64,000 bases of DNA from Bdellovibrionales bacterium (GTDB taxonomy: Bacteria > Bdellovibrionota > Bdellovibrionia > Bdellovibrionales > UBA1609). The stretch is from positions 1 through 64,000 of the forward strand of contig JAHBUX010000013.1 in NCBI GenBank assembly GCA_019637855.1. The letters run 5' to 3'. Positions 54,464-63,457 of the stretch are shown here, one piece after another. Under the pieces are notes generated by a model. That model saw only the letters and a list, made by a program, of their open reading frames with translations, was not told the DNA's origin and ran no database searches. Within the stretch, counting starts at the first letter, position 1. The number at the start of each line of letters is the position of its first letter. The position numbers were made by a program, and so were the translations under genes.

Positions 54464-55278
54464 AGATCATCCCATCCTTGTGGCCGCACCTTCTCCTCGG
54501 CAGCGAGAGAGCGGCTGCATGACAGGATCTCAGATTTGATGCGTTCAACGACGGGAAGCAGGCGAGCTTTCGCCTGACGAATATCTCCAAAAATATGCTC
54601 GAGCGGAATGGCGTCGGCACGAATCGGATCGGCCGTCGACGTGTCACGTAGATCGATGATCTGCTTAGGCTTAGCTCCGGCCAACCAGCGGCGCACATCA
54701 GCGGCCGTGACAGGAGCTGCAATCACTAAGGCGCCTTCATCGAAAGCACGCGCATCTAAAGCTTGCACTTCCTGATGAAAATCGACTTTGCGCGGGTCGC
54801 GCGAATGCACCACCACTTCGGCATGCTTGGCCAAGTAAGGCAAGATCTCACGTGAGAGATGGCCGGCACCGATCACGTGCACACGCTTACAGTCCAAATT
54901 CTTACGTAACCAGCTGCCATAGGACTGCGTGCCCATATGGCTGAGATGAGCGGCGCGAATGGTTTTGGCTTCATTCAACAGCCGTTGCACCAAACTCATC
55001 CGGCGCGGATCAAGTTCGCACCACGCTTGCGCAAAGGCTTTGAACTGACCGAACACTTCGGTTTCGCCAACGATAGGCGAATGCAACCCACACACGATTT
55101 CCAGGAGAAATTGATAGGCTCGCTCTTGTGTGTAGATTTCATCGTCGCTGTGCAACTCGAAATCCGGCTTGCCGTCGGCAAAAGCCAAACTGCGCAAACA
55201 AGTGGACCACACTGGGACATGAGTGCCAGTGAAAATCCGGGGCTTACGGCGATGAACGATAGCTAAGTTTTGTAGCAT
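54454..55278 (-). CDS. hemA: short glutamyl-tRNA reductase
   Basis: 274 residues from ATG 55278, chosen for GAGGGAAG just upstream and because MLQNLAIVHRRKPR aligns with the usual start. Known GluTRs have about 420. The catalytic Cys survives (WSTCLRSLAF, usual STCNRTE), then VCGLHSPIVGETEVFGQFKAF and the NADPH fold VHVIGAGHLSREILPYL. The N-terminal domain is compressed and the C-terminal dimerisation domain is almost absent. Being first in the haem operon supports the assignment. Confidence 0.85.
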   Translation of the reverse strand: MLQNLAIVHRRKPRIFTGTHVPVWSTCLRSLAFADGKPDFELHSDDEIYTQERAYQFLLEIVCGLHSPIVGETEVFGQFKAFAQAWCELDPRRMSLVQRLLNEAKTIRAAHLSHMGTQSYGSWLRKNLDCKRVHVIGAGHLSREILPYLAKHAEVVVHSRDPRKVDFHQEVQALDARAFDEGALVIAAPVTAADVRRWLAGAKPKQIIDLRDTSTADPIRADAIPLEHIFGDIRQAKARLLPVVERIKSEILSCSRSLAAEEKVRPQGWDDLCA

Positions 55279-55459
55279 TTCTTCCCTCAACTTAGCGCTG
55301 CTAGGTCTAGGTTTTGTCACATCTTTGTCAGCTGAGATTGACTTTCATTTGATAAGTCTTGTGATGAGAATTCGTCTCACTTTGATACGATTCCGCTCTA
55401 TGATTTCGCCTCGTCTAAATCAGCTTCTCAAAACTCCACATCCACCCGCGTCTGCGGGC

Positions 55460-55828
55460 TCATGGGCGCCGACGTGTCGCAAGAGAGTGGAGCGCCTTGG
55501 CGTCGCCAAGACTCCCGACGCACGAGCCACGTGCGAGGATTGCGGCGGTCTCCTAAGACCCGACGTGGTGTGGTTTGGCGAGATGCTACCCGGGCAAATT
55601 TTACTCACCTCTCAGCATGCGGCCGAGACCTGCGATCTGTTCTTTACGATGGGCACCTCGGCAGCCGTACACCCAGCCGCGGGCCTTCCCTTGATCGCCA
55701 AAGACGCGGGCGCCTACGTGGTGGAGATCAACCCTCAAGCCACGGAAATTTCTGGAAACATGGATGAAATTTTTCGCGGGCCTTCCGCGGAAATACCGCC
55801 CTGGATTCTGACTGCCTCCGGCCTCTAG
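55460..55828 (+). pseudogene. 3' remnant of a Sir2-type NAD-dependent deacetylase
   Basis: From about 55525 the frame encodes ATCEDCGGLLRPDVVWFGEMLP, CDLFFTMGTSAAVHPAAGLP and VVEINPQATEISG, which are the zinc site and second half of sirtuins (CobB). The N-terminal NAD-binding half (GAGiS..sGIPdFR) is missing; the frame before it is unrelated. The gene is therefore broken by a 5' deletion. Confidence 0.75.
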
Positions 55829-55870
55829 AGAGTCACCGTAACCGTACCGACCGTCTCAACTAAACAGGTT

Positions 55871-55899
55871 TTGATCATTCGGGGAAACTGCACTATAAC
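55871..55899 (+). promoter_or_regulatory. sigma70-type promoter for the sensor module
   Basis: TTGATC (55871-55876), 17-base spacer, TATAAC (55894-55899). The predicted start falls within a few bases of the ATG at 55909, so the mRNA may be leaderless. Confidence 0.65.
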
Positions 55900-55908
55900 T
55901 CGCCGCGA

Positions 55909-57402
55909 ATGTTGAATGCTCAATGGATTACCCGCAGGCGACTTTTGGGGGGTGCAGCGGCGGTAACCACAATTCTCGTTGGGATTTTCTTTTTCTGGCC
56001 GCGCTCGCCCGGAGCCGCTGGCTCTTTAGAACAACAAAGAGATTTGATCATCGGTCTTCCGCGCAAGGTTGAGGCACTCGATATCGATAACATCGTGACT
56101 ATTGAAGACTACGAGGTCATGGCCAAACTGCATCTCGGTTTGGTGACTCTGGATTCACGCGGGCGCATTTACCCGGCTGTCGCTTCTAGTTGGACCGTGC
56201 AAAATGACGGATTGGAATTCATTTTTCGCCTGCGCAACGATCTCTCCTATCCCGATGGCCGACGCGTCACCTGCATTGATGCCTTAAATACGTTCGAATA
56301 TCTAAGAGGCCGCAAAGATGCGATCGGCTATTCGGCTTTGCCTTTGATCGCGTCGATGAAGTGCATCTCCGAACGCGATTTCGTCGTCAGGCTGAAACAA
56401 CAAAGTCCCTACTTTCTAGTTGAGTTGGCAGATCTACGCTATGCCATTCGCCGTGACTCTAGCGATCATCTGGCAGGCCTAGGTCCCTACCGGGTGATTG
56501 AGGCCTACCGTCGAAGCGGCCGCTTGCGTCTACGCCGCCATGAGCAGCACCCCTTTCTAACACCGCAATCGCCCGACACCATCGACTTTCGCGTAGTCGA
56601 AAACTTCGATGAAGCCAAGCGCCTATTGGCCTCCGGCGGGTTGCATCTCTACCCGCTTCGAGGCCGGCGCACAGAAGAAAGTAGCACTGTGATCGATTCC
56701 AATCAGCGCAATCGCATTTGGATGCTGGTGCTGTCTAAAAACTACTTCCGGCAAGACACGGCCGCCGCTTGTCTGACTAAGAGGGTTGACCGTCGTGGAA
56801 TTTTGAACGGCATAGATGACAAATCTTTCGTTGAGACTTCTACCATTGTGCCCGTCTCTCCAGCCGCCTTGCAAAGTTCACCCGAGAGTCGTGAAACCTG
56901 CCGGCGCGTCGCCTCCCGCCCTTTGCGCTTTATCTATATGGATCACTTCGATCCCAAGATCACGGGTAGCGTGATTGACGAACTCACCCGCCTCGGCTTT
57001 CGCTTTCGCCAAAAAACACCGGTACCAAAAGAAGCGTTCCTGCAACGCCTGGGCGAGGCCGACTATGATGTGGCCCTGTTCTCAGCCGGAGTTTCGGCCG
57101 CTTCGCCGGTGGCCGACTTAACCAGCTATTATGCGCGCAGCTCGGGATTTCCCCCCAGCCAATGGAACGATGTTCTCACCTCACACATGGCTGAAGAACT
57201 CAATAAGGCCCGCAGCGAATTGGAAGTGCGCGACCTGACCATGACGTTGGTCAGTCGCACTTTGCGCAAAGGTCCGTTGGTGCCTCTGTTTTTTGAAACA
57301 GAACGCTATCTGGCCGGCCGCTGCATCCAGGTCGGCGACTACGAAACGTTCCGTTCAAATCAGCAATTCTCCTCTGTCTCGCGCTTGAGGGGCTGCCTAT
57401 GA
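55909..57402 (+). CDS. SBP_bac_5-type solute-binding protein, sensor partner
   Basis: 497 residues. The N-terminus TRRRLLGGAAAVTTILVGIFFFWP has twin Arg and one hydrophobic stretch, so it is exported (Tat-like) or anchored. The fold is that of peptide-binding proteins: VMAKLHLGLVTLDSRGRIYPAVASSW, FIFRLRNDLSYPDGRRVTCIDALNTFEYL (the usual L.P+.kFhdG.plta.Dv), and a late YDVALFS. No permease or ATPase gene is near. It overlaps the hybrid kinase gene by four bases (ATGA), so it probably serves as the ligand sensor for that kinase. Confidence 0.8.
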   Translation: MLNAQWITRRRLLGGAAAVTTILVGIFFFWPRSPGAAGSLEQQRDLIIGLPRKVEALDIDNIVTIEDYEVMAKLHLGLVTLDSRGRIYPAVASSWTVQNDGLEFIFRLRNDLSYPDGRRVTCIDALNTFEYLRGRKDAIGYSALPLIASMKCISERDFVVRLKQQSPYFLVELADLRYAIRRDSSDHLAGLGPYRVIEAYRRSGRLRLRRHEQHPFLTPQSPDTIDFRVVENFDEAKRLLASGGLHLYPLRGRRTEESSTVIDSNQRNRIWMLVLSKNYFRQDTAAACLTKRVDRRGILNGIDDKSFVETSTIVPVSPAALQSSPESRETCRRVASRPLRFIYMDHFDPKITGSVIDELTRLGFRFRQKTPVPKEAFLQRLGEADYDVALFSAGVSAASPVADLTSYYARSSGFPPSQWNDVLTSHMAEELNKARSELEVRDLTMTLVSRTLRKGPLVPLFFETERYLAGRCIQVGDYETFRSNQQFSSVSRLRGCL

Positions 57403-59258
57403 TTCGGCTGCGCAACCTCGTGCTATTTGAATTGCTCAGCATTTTGCTTCTTTGTACTGGCATCGGTGCAGTTCTCTATATCTCCGATCTTTCGAGCTTC
57501 TGGCGGGAGCGCTATTCGCGCGACGCCGGGATTATTCGCCAGCTGTTCAACTACCATCGCAACGAGATCCTAAACGGCAACACCCGAGGATTTGAATCTT
57601 CAATGGCGTCGATCGCCAATTTGTATGACATTCGCGCAACGGAGATCGACTATCGCGTCACGGGCAAGGTGGTTCAGATCACCCGCGACCTGAGCAACCG
57701 CATAAGCCCAGACCTGGCAGCGATGAAGTGTCGCAAGCCTGACTCGCGCATCTTAAGTTTTGGCAAAGACATCTGCTTTTACACCGACTACGGTTGGTCC
57801 GATGAAGTCGGAGCCAAACCGATTCTGACTTTACGCTGGTGGGTGCTGCCGCAAGGTTTAGAGCGGCAAAAGCAATCCGCTCTTCTAGTGTTCTCAGTGG
57901 TGTTGCTACTAGGATTGCTGTTCTGCGGTCTACATTGGCTACTGATCAATAAGGTGATTGTCCGCCCGGTTTCACAGGCCGTGGCCCGCTTTGACCGTTG
58001 GGTCCGCCAAGAGAGTCGTTTAGAACCCGTTACTATCAATAAAAAGAACACACCGCGCGAACTGGCCGATCTGATCGGTCATTTCGATCAGCTGCTCACC
58101 GTAGCCGAAGACTATCGTAATATGCGCGACCTCACTATTCAGCTCGAGGCGGTTGAGTTAATAGCCCGCCAGGTGACCCATGACCTGCGCTCGCCGCTCT
58201 CCGCCTTGAAACTAGCCGTCGATAAGCTGTCGCAATCACCCTCTCCGGAAGCTCGCGCCTTAGCGCTTAAAGCCTTTCAACGCTTGAACGAGATCCTTGC
58301 TACTCTCGGGCAAAATGGTTCGCGTCTTCCGATGCGCAACACAGCTGAACTTGTAGTTCCCTCCACGCGCGTTGAAAATCTGTTCTTCTTGGTTGAGCCT
58401 GTGGTGGCCGAACATGGCTTGCAAGTGGACCCGGATAAAATAGAGGTGCGCTTGCTGTGCGACGACTCCGCCGAGATCTACAGTTGTGTCGATCCCGTGA
58501 ACCTGCGACGCGCGCTTTCCAACCTTTTAACCAACGCCATTGAAGCCCTACCCGGCCGGCGCGGTCATGTGTTGGTGAATTTGGTGGTCAACAAAGGTTG
58601 TGCAGAGATCTCCGTCACCGACAATGGCTGCGGAATCCCGGCCCACGTGCTTGAACGCTTAGGTCAAAAAGGTCTCACTCATGGCAAAGAGGGGCAAGAC
58701 GGCTGCGGCTCAGGCCTTGGCGTCTATCAGGCCATGCACGCGGTCAGCGAATGTGCGGGCACTTTGAAATTCCAAACCTCAGAAGGCGAAGGCACTACAG
58801 TGATGATGCGTTTACCGCTATCGGAAGCGCCGGCCTTCTGGTGTCATGAACTACCCTTCGCTCCGCGCGTGGTGGTCGTCGATGACGAGATCACCACCCA
58901 TCGCGCCTGGCGAGAAAAATATGCGGCCTTGCCTTGCGATCTCGTCACGTTCTTAAGCGGGACAGAATTCGAAGACTGGTACAGTAAGAGCAAAGACGAC
59001 GGTATCCACACGGCCTATCTATTCGACTTCTCTTTAGGTCAGCATCAACCAACAGGCTTTGAATTGGTCACACGTTTAGAAATCCCGGCCGAGAAGGTGG
59101 TGATCGTCACGGGTATGGCTGAAAATCCGGAAATTCAGATTCAAGCGGAACGTTTAAGCGTACGTCTTATGCACAAACGTTATATCCCCAGCCGCATCGT
59201 GAAGGTGCCTGTGCATTTGGTGCGGGATGAAAGCGAAAGCGCTACGCACTCGATTTAA
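57399..59258 (+). CDS. hybrid sensor histidine kinase with C-terminal receiver
   Basis: 619 residues. Membrane helix 1 (FELLSILLLCTGIGAVLYI), an external domain of ~130 residues, helix 2 (SALLVFSVVLLLGLLFCGLHWLL), HAMP-like linker, His-box QVTHDLRSPLSALKLAV, N-box LSNLLTNAIEALPG, G-boxes VTDNGCGIPAH and GCGSGLGVYQAMHAV. Then a receiver-like domain VVVVDDEITTHRA with Asp in YLFDFSLGQHQPTGF and VVIVTGMAENPE. Coupled to the solute-binding protein. Its stop overlaps the stop of the opposite kinase in a shared TTAA. Confidence 0.9.
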   Translation: MIRLRNLVLFELLSILLLCTGIGAVLYISDLSSFWRERYSRDAGIIRQLFNYHRNEILNGNTRGFESSMASIANLYDIRATEIDYRVTGKVVQITRDLSNRISPDLAAMKCRKPDSRILSFGKDICFYTDYGWSDEVGAKPILTLRWWVLPQGLERQKQSALLVFSVVLLLGLLFCGLHWLLINKVIVRPVSQAVARFDRWVRQESRLEPVTINKKNTPRELADLIGHFDQLLTVAEDYRNMRDLTIQLEAVELIARQVTHDLRSPLSALKLAVDKLSQSPSPEARALALKAFQRLNEILATLGQNGSRLPMRNTAELVVPSTRVENLFFLVEPVVAEHGLQVDPDKIEVRLLCDDSAEIYSCVDPVNLRRALSNLLTNAIEALPGRRGHVLVNLVVNKGCAEISVTDNGCGIPAHVLERLGQKGLTHGKEGQDGCGSGLGVYQAMHAVSECAGTLKFQTSEGEGTTVMMRLPLSEAPAFWCHELPFAPRVVVVDDEITTHRAWREKYAALPCDLVTFLSGTEFEDWYSKSKDDGIHTAYLFDFSLGQHQPTGFELVTRLEIPAEKVVIVTGMAENPEIQIQAERLSVRLMHKRYIPSRIVKVPVHLVRDESESATHSI

Positions 59259-60607
59259 AGGAGCTTACTAGTGCTAGTTTTATGGCTAGCCATCAAGGGG
59301 ATCGACAACTCCACTTCAAAACCCATATCTAAATTGTGTAAACGCAAAGATCCGCCGTGCGCCTCGGCAAAACGGCGGGCCCCCGACAAGCCCATACCAA
59401 AACCACCTGTTTTACCGCTAACGCCGCCCTTAAGAAAAGCGGCCATCGCTTGCACTTGAATTCCAGGCCCTTCATCGACAACCCTAAAGATCACGGCCTC
59501 CTCAGACAGAACCATATTCAAGCGAACTGTGGATCCCGCGGGAGCGGCCTCGGCAGAATTGTTCAAAAGATTAGACAAGGTGCGAATCAACCCCACACTG
59601 GATACCCCGATCATAGCTGAAGAGTTCCAAACTGCGGGATCTGCTTGAATTCCCCAGTGTAAACCGCGTTCATTGTGTTCCAAGGTTTTTTCAGCAATCA
59701 AATCTTCAATCCTGTTTGCCATGTCACAGACCGATACTTCGGCCATAAGCGAAGCGGACTCGTTCTTTAAAATATCGGCTGCGATGGATTCCACCCGCAG
59801 ATAAGCCTCATCTAAGAGCTCCCGCACCGGATGCGGAATATGCTTGAGAGACTTGATGCCAATCGAAAGTGCCGACAATGGACTACGAATATCATGAGCG
59901 ACGCTCTTCAAACTCTTAGACTGCGCGCCCACGCGCTCGAGATCGCTGATTTCTTCTTGAACACGGGCAAAGGCCGCGCGAATCGCCTCAAGCTCAGCAA
60001 TCGACGTCTCACCAGCCGGAGCACTCATCTCAAGTCCGCGCCGTAAAGCTGTCAACTGTCCACTCAGATGCAGTCCCACTCGCATCACACTGGTACGATA
60101 CACCCAGACAAAGATCAGCTGCCCGATCATAAGAGAGCCGAACACCATTAAAAACAAGTTCCATTCGATGCTCACTTGCCGGCTGATCGCAATATAGCCG
60201 CGTAAGATTGTCTGTTCCCGATCAAAATAGATTGGAGCGACGGCGTTGAGATGAAATGGTCCCGACCATTTCATCTCAAGAGCCCAGGTTTCGGGAACTC
60301 CAGGTTCACTATAGATAATGTGCCCATTCTCATCCAACACCTTTACGATGTCGGTGGGCTTCAAATCCAAGGCGGTACGCATTTTGAATTCGGAGTGTCT
60401 GATCTCTCCGCCTAAAATCAGATTGCGAAATGAATCCGCCAAGGCCTTCACCTGGATGCTCATTTCACGTTCCGCGGAAGCGCGCAGATTCACCCAAGCA
60501 ATAACGCTCGAGACGACGAGAGCCAGGGCGGTACCTAAGAGCATACCGCGCAATGTTCCAGCTCGCAGAATCGAAAGTAAGGGGGCCGAACCTGAAAGCG
60601 ACTTCAT
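59255..60607 (-). CDS. sensor histidine kinase, second module
   Basis: 450 residues. Helix 1 (GMLLGTALALVVSSVIAWVNL), external domain of ~120 residues, helix 2 (LFLMVFGSLMIGQLIFVWVY), His-box SVAHDIRSPLSALSIGI (clearly related to the first module's kinase), N-box LSNLLNNSAEAAPAGS, and G-boxes VVDEGPGIQVQ and GGFGMGLSGARRFAEAHGG. No receiver domain. ATGA overlap with the preceding solute-binding protein gene. Tail-to-tail with the first module. Confidence 0.9.
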   Translation of the reverse strand: MKSLSGSAPLLSILRAGTLRGMLLGTALALVVSSVIAWVNLRASAEREMSIQVKALADSFRNLILGGEIRHSEFKMRTALDLKPTDIVKVLDENGHIIYSEPGVPETWALEMKWSGPFHLNAVAPIYFDREQTILRGYIAISRQVSIEWNLFLMVFGSLMIGQLIFVWVYRTSVMRVGLHLSGQLTALRRGLEMSAPAGETSIAELEAIRAAFARVQEEISDLERVGAQSKSLKSVAHDIRSPLSALSIGIKSLKHIPHPVRELLDEAYLRVESIAADILKNESASLMAEVSVCDMANRIEDLIAEKTLEHNERGLHWGIQADPAVWNSSAMIGVSSVGLIRTLSNLLNNSAEAAPAGSTVRLNMVLSEEAVIFRVVDEGPGIQVQAMAAFLKGGVSGKTGGFGMGLSGARRFAEAHGGSLRLHNLDMGFEVELSIPLMASHKTSTSKLL

Positions 60608-62064
60608 GGACGCCGCCTCATATCTTCAAAGTCAAAGTTACCGATGGCCGAGCGCGAAAAGTCCATATACGGTCGGCCCATGAGGGTGGTTGATGAGCGA
60701 AAGATCGGAAGGACATAGTTGAGCTCTACCGCATCCGAGAGCAGTTTCTGATAACCTTCAATCAGACCTATTTCTGACTGCCGTAGCTTTTGTATTCGGG
60801 CTACGAAGTTTCCTTGAGCCGAATTATCAGAAGGTATAAAGGGCTGATCGCGTTCAAAGTATTGAAATATCGCGCCGTCTATATCCGTTGGGTCCGCCCC
60901 CATGCTGGAGATAACCAGGTCGTATCCGCCATCGCGGCGGAGGCGTTTGAGATCACGTAGTGAAATGCGCTCCAAAACGCATTTCACCGGCAGAACGCTG
61001 CATACGCTGTTTTTCAAACCTTCCAACACCTCTTGCGGTATTCGAGATTCGTCGTAGGCAATCGACACTGTTTTTTTATCCCAAACCTTTAGGAAAGCGG
61101 CGCGGTCTACATTCACTATGGCAGGGTCTTTCCGAGAATAAAGAACCAAACCCTTAGCTGGCAGCTGCGTAGCTAAGGGTGCGTTATGAGCGCCAGCCCC
61201 AATCAAACTCAAATCCGCATTGGATTTGATGAAACCGAGAAGAGTGCGAATGGGCAGCAGACGTTTACGGTCGATGATAGAAAGAGAAATTGTACGATCA
61301 TGATTGCTGCTCCAAATCTGACTGCCCGGCGGCAATGCCGCAACGTCTGATTTCGTCACGATCGTAGGCACTTGGATAAAATCAGGCCATGGATCCTCGC
61401 GCAAAGCTCCTCCGGAAATCAATTTTCCCGGTGGAGGACGACGAATCCGGATCTCTTGAAACATCTCTTTTGAGTAGTTCGTATAATGGAGATTCGCTTT
61501 TAGCACGACCTCTTTGGAGTCCGCCGAGGCGAGGCTGTAGGGCCCTGCCGTGATGGCCATCGTGGCCTTACCATTAATCAATTTGACTATACCGTGGCGT
61601 GAATCCACCATTTGGCTGAGCAATGCCAGCGGTGAAACTCCCTTACGCAGGTAAAAGCGAACCACCCGAGGGTTGATGACTTCGATCCGGGAGTAGCTCG
61701 CGAAAACAATCGAAAAATCCTTCAGAAAATACCTCTTGGTATCGGCAAAGCTGGCCTTAACATCGTTAGCAACAAGAGGCTGGCCATCCGACCATTTGAG
61801 GTTTGGCTTTAGTTCAAAATCGACATATTCACCACTGGCACCAATCGTCCATTTCTGGGCCAATCGACTAGTGAGCTGGTTGTTTGTATCAAACGTCACC
61901 AGCTGTGCCCCTAGAGCTCCCGAGATGTCTGTATCCATTGCAAGATAGGCAATACGAAAGTCTACCGGCAGACTGTAGTCCGAATAGGTGCGAAGCACTG
62001 AAGGGGCCTCAGCGGCGCCTCCGATCGAAATCATGCAGACCAAAAACAATATTATTGTACGCAT
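60604..62064 (-). CDS. SBP_bac_5-type solute-binding protein, second module
   Basis: 486 residues from ATG 62064 with signal peptide MRTIILFLVCMISIGGAAEA. Family features: LVTFDTNNQLTSRLAQKWTI, VDFELKPNLKWSDGQPLVANDV, late YDLVISSMGADPTDIDG and a C-terminal LNYVLPIFRSSTTLMGRP. It shares ATGA with its kinase, as in the first module. No transporter genes nearby, so a sensing role is again likely. Confidence 0.8.
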   Translation of the reverse strand: MRTIILFLVCMISIGGAAEAPSVLRTYSDYSLPVDFRIAYLAMDTDISGALGAQLVTFDTNNQLTSRLAQKWTIGASGEYVDFELKPNLKWSDGQPLVANDVKASFADTKRYFLKDFSIVFASYSRIEVINPRVVRFYLRKGVSPLALLSQMVDSRHGIVKLINGKATMAITAGPYSLASADSKEVVLKANLHYTNYSKEMFQEIRIRRPPPGKLISGGALREDPWPDFIQVPTIVTKSDVAALPPGSQIWSSNHDRTISLSIIDRKRLLPIRTLLGFIKSNADLSLIGAGAHNAPLATQLPAKGLVLYSRKDPAIVNVDRAAFLKVWDKKTVSIAYDESRIPQEVLEGLKNSVCSVLPVKCVLERISLRDLKRLRRDGGYDLVISSMGADPTDIDGAIFQYFERDQPFIPSDNSAQGNFVARIQKLRQSEIGLIEGYQKLLSDAVELNYVLPIFRSSTTLMGRPYMDFSRSAIGNFDFEDMRRRP

Positions 62065-62065
62065 A

Positions 62066-62509
62066 CTATTTCTGCGGAATATCCGACCTATAAAGACCAT
62101 CTTTGCAACACGGACCATCTCCCGGTCTTAGCAGTGAAGCTTCCGGTGGCATAGTTGGGCTTTTAAATTTCAAGCCACTTAGACCAACACCCTTGCGTAA
62201 AGCATTCAGGTCGGCTTTTTGTCCGATGTAGAAGAGCTCGCCCTCCTCATTGACAACGAACACGCCATTGCGCAAGCCCGCGCCTTGCAGCATCTGTTTT
62301 AAGGCAGTTTGCACTTTCGGGTTCAGCGGAACAGGAATCGCAACGCCTTTTTCCTCAAGCATCGGGCTGACTTGGACAACTCCGTTGCCCTGAAGCCTTT
62401 GTGACTCAACTTCACCTGCTGTTAGGGCCGCCTTGGCCTCCCAACCATTAACCAAAATGGCACAAAGAATTGCCACTACAGCAACTGGAACCAACCAGAT
62501 TTTTTTCAT
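62066..62509 (-). CDS. small exported protein heading the second sensor module
   Basis: 147 residues from ATG 62509 (AGGAG, then TGCAT, then ATG: the same ribosome site as the 33-residue peptide gene). Signal peptide or anchor MKKIWLVPVAVVAILCAILVNGWEAKA. The mature part shows KVQTALKQMLQGAGLRNGVFVVNEEGELFYIG and ends with GDGPCCKDGLY, a vicinal Cys pair. It ends two bases before the solute-binding protein gene. Unknown; perhaps an accessory of that sensor. Confidence 0.6.
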   Translation of the reverse strand: MKKIWLVPVAVVAILCAILVNGWEAKAALTAGEVESQRLQGNGVVQVSPMLEEKGVAIPVPLNPKVQTALKQMLQGAGLRNGVFVVNEEGELFYIGQKADLNALRKGVGLSGLKFKSPTMPPEASLLRPGDGPCCKDGLYRSDIPQK

Positions 62510-62677
62510 ATGCACTCCTGATGGAGACATCCGGTGTGCAACGCCCATTCCTTAGTTTTTGGCTATAAACCACTTCTATCGTATTTTAAGTACAATATAA
62601 CGACCGCAGACGCTTTTCGGCAGTCAGTGGAAAATCCATATTCAGCTAATGTTGTTTAGTTAAAGAGGGGTTAAATC

Positions 62678-63190
62678 CTAGCTTTCTCCGCAATTGTACC
62701 AACGCGATTCATTGCCATTGCGATGACGCAATCTTCGATTGGTGGAGTATGTCCCCAGACTCACATGATTAAACTTATCTAGATTATCCCACTCTGTTTT
62801 TAACTCTAAGCGGTACACTTCCGTCCGTCCTAGTTCGGGCTCATGAAAACTATCTTTCTTTAAATAGTAGAGCGAGCGCCTGTGAATCTGCATCGAGGCC
62901 TGCATCCGCGGCGTGTCCTCAGCCACCGGTACAAGCGGAAGATAGGCCTCACGACCAGCTTCATCCAAGATGTACACTTCTGCCAAAGGCCCTCCGACCA
63001 CATGTGGTTCTTGCTCGTTGCATACCGTGATCTCAACCTGGCATCCACGCATCTGATGCTGCCCTTGGAAACGCTCCAGCCAGCGTTTAGCGCCGATAGT
63101 TTGTGGATCTGTTTCGATGGCCTTTGGGCATGGGTAGGCCAATACAGATACAGAGGCCATGGTCATCAGAAATAAAATGAGCTTGTTCAT
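62678..63190 (-). CDS. exported protein of unknown function
   Basis: 170 residues with signal peptide MNKLILFLMTMASVSVLA. Beta-rich mature domain: MRGCQVEITVCNEQEPHVVGGPLAEVYILDEAGREAYLPLVPV, then RSLYYLKKDSFHEPELGRTEVYRLELKTEWDN and a final RWYNCGES. Cys residues could pair. No family recognised. The 168-base gap to the sensor module holds AT-rich sequence suited to a promoter. Confidence 0.6.
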   Translation of the reverse strand: MNKLILFLMTMASVSVLAYPCPKAIETDPQTIGAKRWLERFQGQHQMRGCQVEITVCNEQEPHVVGGPLAEVYILDEAGREAYLPLVPVAEDTPRMQASMQIHRRSLYYLKKDSFHEPELGRTEVYRLELKTEWDNLDKFNHVSLGTYSTNRRLRHRNGNESRWYNCGES

Positions 63191-63457
63191 AGCGTTTCTC
63201 CCCTACTGCGCGAAGCACAGAGGCAAGGGGCATACCAGCATTATCTTCTGCCACCAATCAAATGGCATCCGGTTCGGACAGATCTCTCCGATATTCCGGA
63301 CATCTCCGGTCCGAGCTTTAGAACAACCCGATTATTTTTTAAGCATAAAATATGTCAGCCACATACCTATTGCATCTGCCTTACAGCCACTGTCCGGCAC
63401 TTGCCTTGCTCTTTAGCCATTCGGCTTTCACAAAATCTTATTCACAGGAGTGGGGAA

